DNA of 64,000 nt. Source: Rhabdophis nuchalis (taxonomy: Eukaryota > Chordata > Lepidosauria > Squamata > Natricidae). Shown here piece after piece: positions 62,786-64,000 of this stretch. A program made the position numbers and the translations under genes. Positions within the stretch are counted from its first letter, which is position 1, and every line of letters starts with the position of its first letter. Location: positions 72,807,619 through 72,871,618 of the forward strand of contig CM077648.1 in the NCBI GenBank assembly GCA_039707465.1, given 5' to 3'. Under the pieces are notes generated by a model. It was not told where the DNA came from and did not search any database. It saw nothing but the letters and a program-made list of their open reading frames with translations.

Positions 62786-64000
62786 CATTCTTCAAAGAAG
62801 CGTTATTCATCCAGGCATTTATCTCTACTACAAACTAAAATTTTAAAAATCATTTGATGAAATTTACATCATTATGTCAGAGTGCAAAGCGTGGCCATTC
62901 ACATTTGCATCTTGTCATCAGATGGAAGTTTTTAAATCACATTTCATCATTTGACCCCTCTTTCCCCTTGCAACCTATGTATACAGGTGGGCCAGTCTGC
63001 AACTGAAATGGCATATCCCATAAAAACAATTTCCCCCATACTTTGGATTAAGTTATTAATTTATGTGCTTTCATCACATTCATAAAAACATTAAGGGGGT
63101 TGTGCTCTTTTTTTCTGTGACCTTAAAAACTAATGAGGCCTGGCTGTTATAAAAACTGCATGCATGACTTGAACAGAAACTTAGAGACAGCTGCTTGAAC
63201 TATTATCTAGTGTATGCAATATGGCTGAGATGCTGTTGTGTCATAAATCTGTACCCATATAACAGTCGCTATTTCTTCTTTGCCTAAACTAGTTTAGGCA
63301 AAGAAGTAGAGCCTATGTCATTCAACAAAAGAAAAGATAGACTCAGAATTCTGTTTTTATTCTATAAAAGTTTTATTAAGCATACTGAGGCTTTATACAT
63401 GAACATATCACAAGATTAATCAATGCCATGAGAAACATTGTACATGATTTTGCCTTATGCACCAATTATTTCAGAACTGATAAGGATATGTAATTTGTAC
63501 CAGTCTTCTTTGTCCCTTCATGGCTCTAACACTAAACCAAAATGGCTCACTTAGAACAATGTTTCCCCACGTTCTTTCCAAAGGGTCCACTGTAGCTTCG
63601 GTACATTGTGTAAGAATAGGTTCATGGGCTGATCAAGGATACTACTGTAGAAGCAATCAGCTGTCAAATTCCCTGCTTTCTCACCTCTTTGTTACTTACA
63701 GAAAGACAGGGAATTAGAAAGTATCGTATAGCATTGTATTCTAAATTGAAAATACTTTGATTTTGTATCCGCTATTATATTCATCTCATTAAATCTTTCT
63801 GCAAAAAAAGTTTTAATAACTTTTAATTCAGGCAATTGCACAAGAACCTTACACATAGCAGCATTCTCCTGAATATGCCCCTGTAGGCTTCACTAGGAGT
63901 AGCCTAGATTACTCTCTTTATCATATTGTAATATATTCTTTGTTATAAGGTAACTGAAAATACAAGATTAACTCTTTCCCTGACTTCCTCGATCTCTGAA
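62786..64000. other. no recognised feature except one palindrome
   Basis: AT-rich unique-looking DNA to the window end. The only structure is a perfect 32-bp palindrome at 63275-63306. Confidence 0.5.
63275..63306. repeat. perfect 32-bp palindrome
   Basis: Two exact 16-base arms (cttctttgcctaaact and its complement) are joined at an actagt centre with no spacer. Confidence 0.9.

Noticed and set aside
1..64000. CRISPR arrays, tRNA/rRNA genes or host protein genes
   Set aside because: No array with regular spacers, no complete tRNA (only SINE-type remnants) and no exon-like conserved domain was found. The sequence is eukaryotic and repeat-dominated.

Overview
This window looks like non-coding DNA from a squamate reptile (a lizard or, more likely, a snake). 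It is AT-rich and intron- or intergene-like. It holds CR1, L2 and L1 LINEs, a fish-type jockey-superfamily LINE, DIRS remnants, tRNA-derived SINEs of the type common in squamates, a Helitron, many non-autonomous hAT elements and long microsatellites. I found no host exon, tRNA, rRNA or CRISPR array. Every convincing reading frame belongs to a retroelement, and only one of them (an L1-type ORF1 at 33367-34221) is fully open.

Layout. 0-6 kb: unique AT-rich DNA with one TA-flanked inverted-repeat element (3486-4017) and a GC-rich hAT-like repeat near 4.7-5.2 kb. 6-8.3 kb: a short hAT element and a 5'-truncated CR1 LINE on the minus strand. 11.4-13 kb: a 1.3-kb TIR element carrying a ~690-bp GC-rich palindrome, then a hairpin hAT MITE, then a SINE. 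17.5-18.7 kb: a 1.16-kb hAT element with a long polypurine core. 20.5-22.5, 27.0-29.0 and 32.8-34.5 kb: three copies of one L1-derived element that carries only ORF1 and no ORF2. 29.0-29.3 kb: a perfect 222-bp palindrome in a (TA)n tract with a hammerhead-ribozyme-like core. 30.4-31.5 kb: a second fold-back TIR element, inserted in a SINE. 35.6-41.4 kb: jockey-type LINE, L2, LTR-like and DIRS remnants. 41.4-45.9 kb: a nearly full-length L2 LINE with 5' tandem monomers, plus further L2 copies. 45.9-50.4 kb: an L1 with an almost complete ORF2, inserted into L2 sequence with target duplications. 51.2-54 kb: the 5' end of a jockey-type LINE, then a 2-kb Helitron containing a hAT piece and an 830-bp minisatellite. 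60.1-62.8 kb: a CR1 fragment split by three hAT elements nested inside one another, each with its own 8-bp target duplication.

How the parts work together. The autonomous L1 (45.9-50.4 kb) and the ORF1-only elements end in the same short tail motif (aactttttcaata followed by A-rich sequence). An L1 ORF2 protein supplied in trans could therefore plausibly mobilise the ORF1-only family. No hAT transposase is present, so all the hAT and TIR elements here are non-autonomous. The strongest candidate for something not widely described is the ORF1-only (HAL1-like) L1 family in a reptile. The fold-back TIR elements and the Penelope-like palindrome come next.
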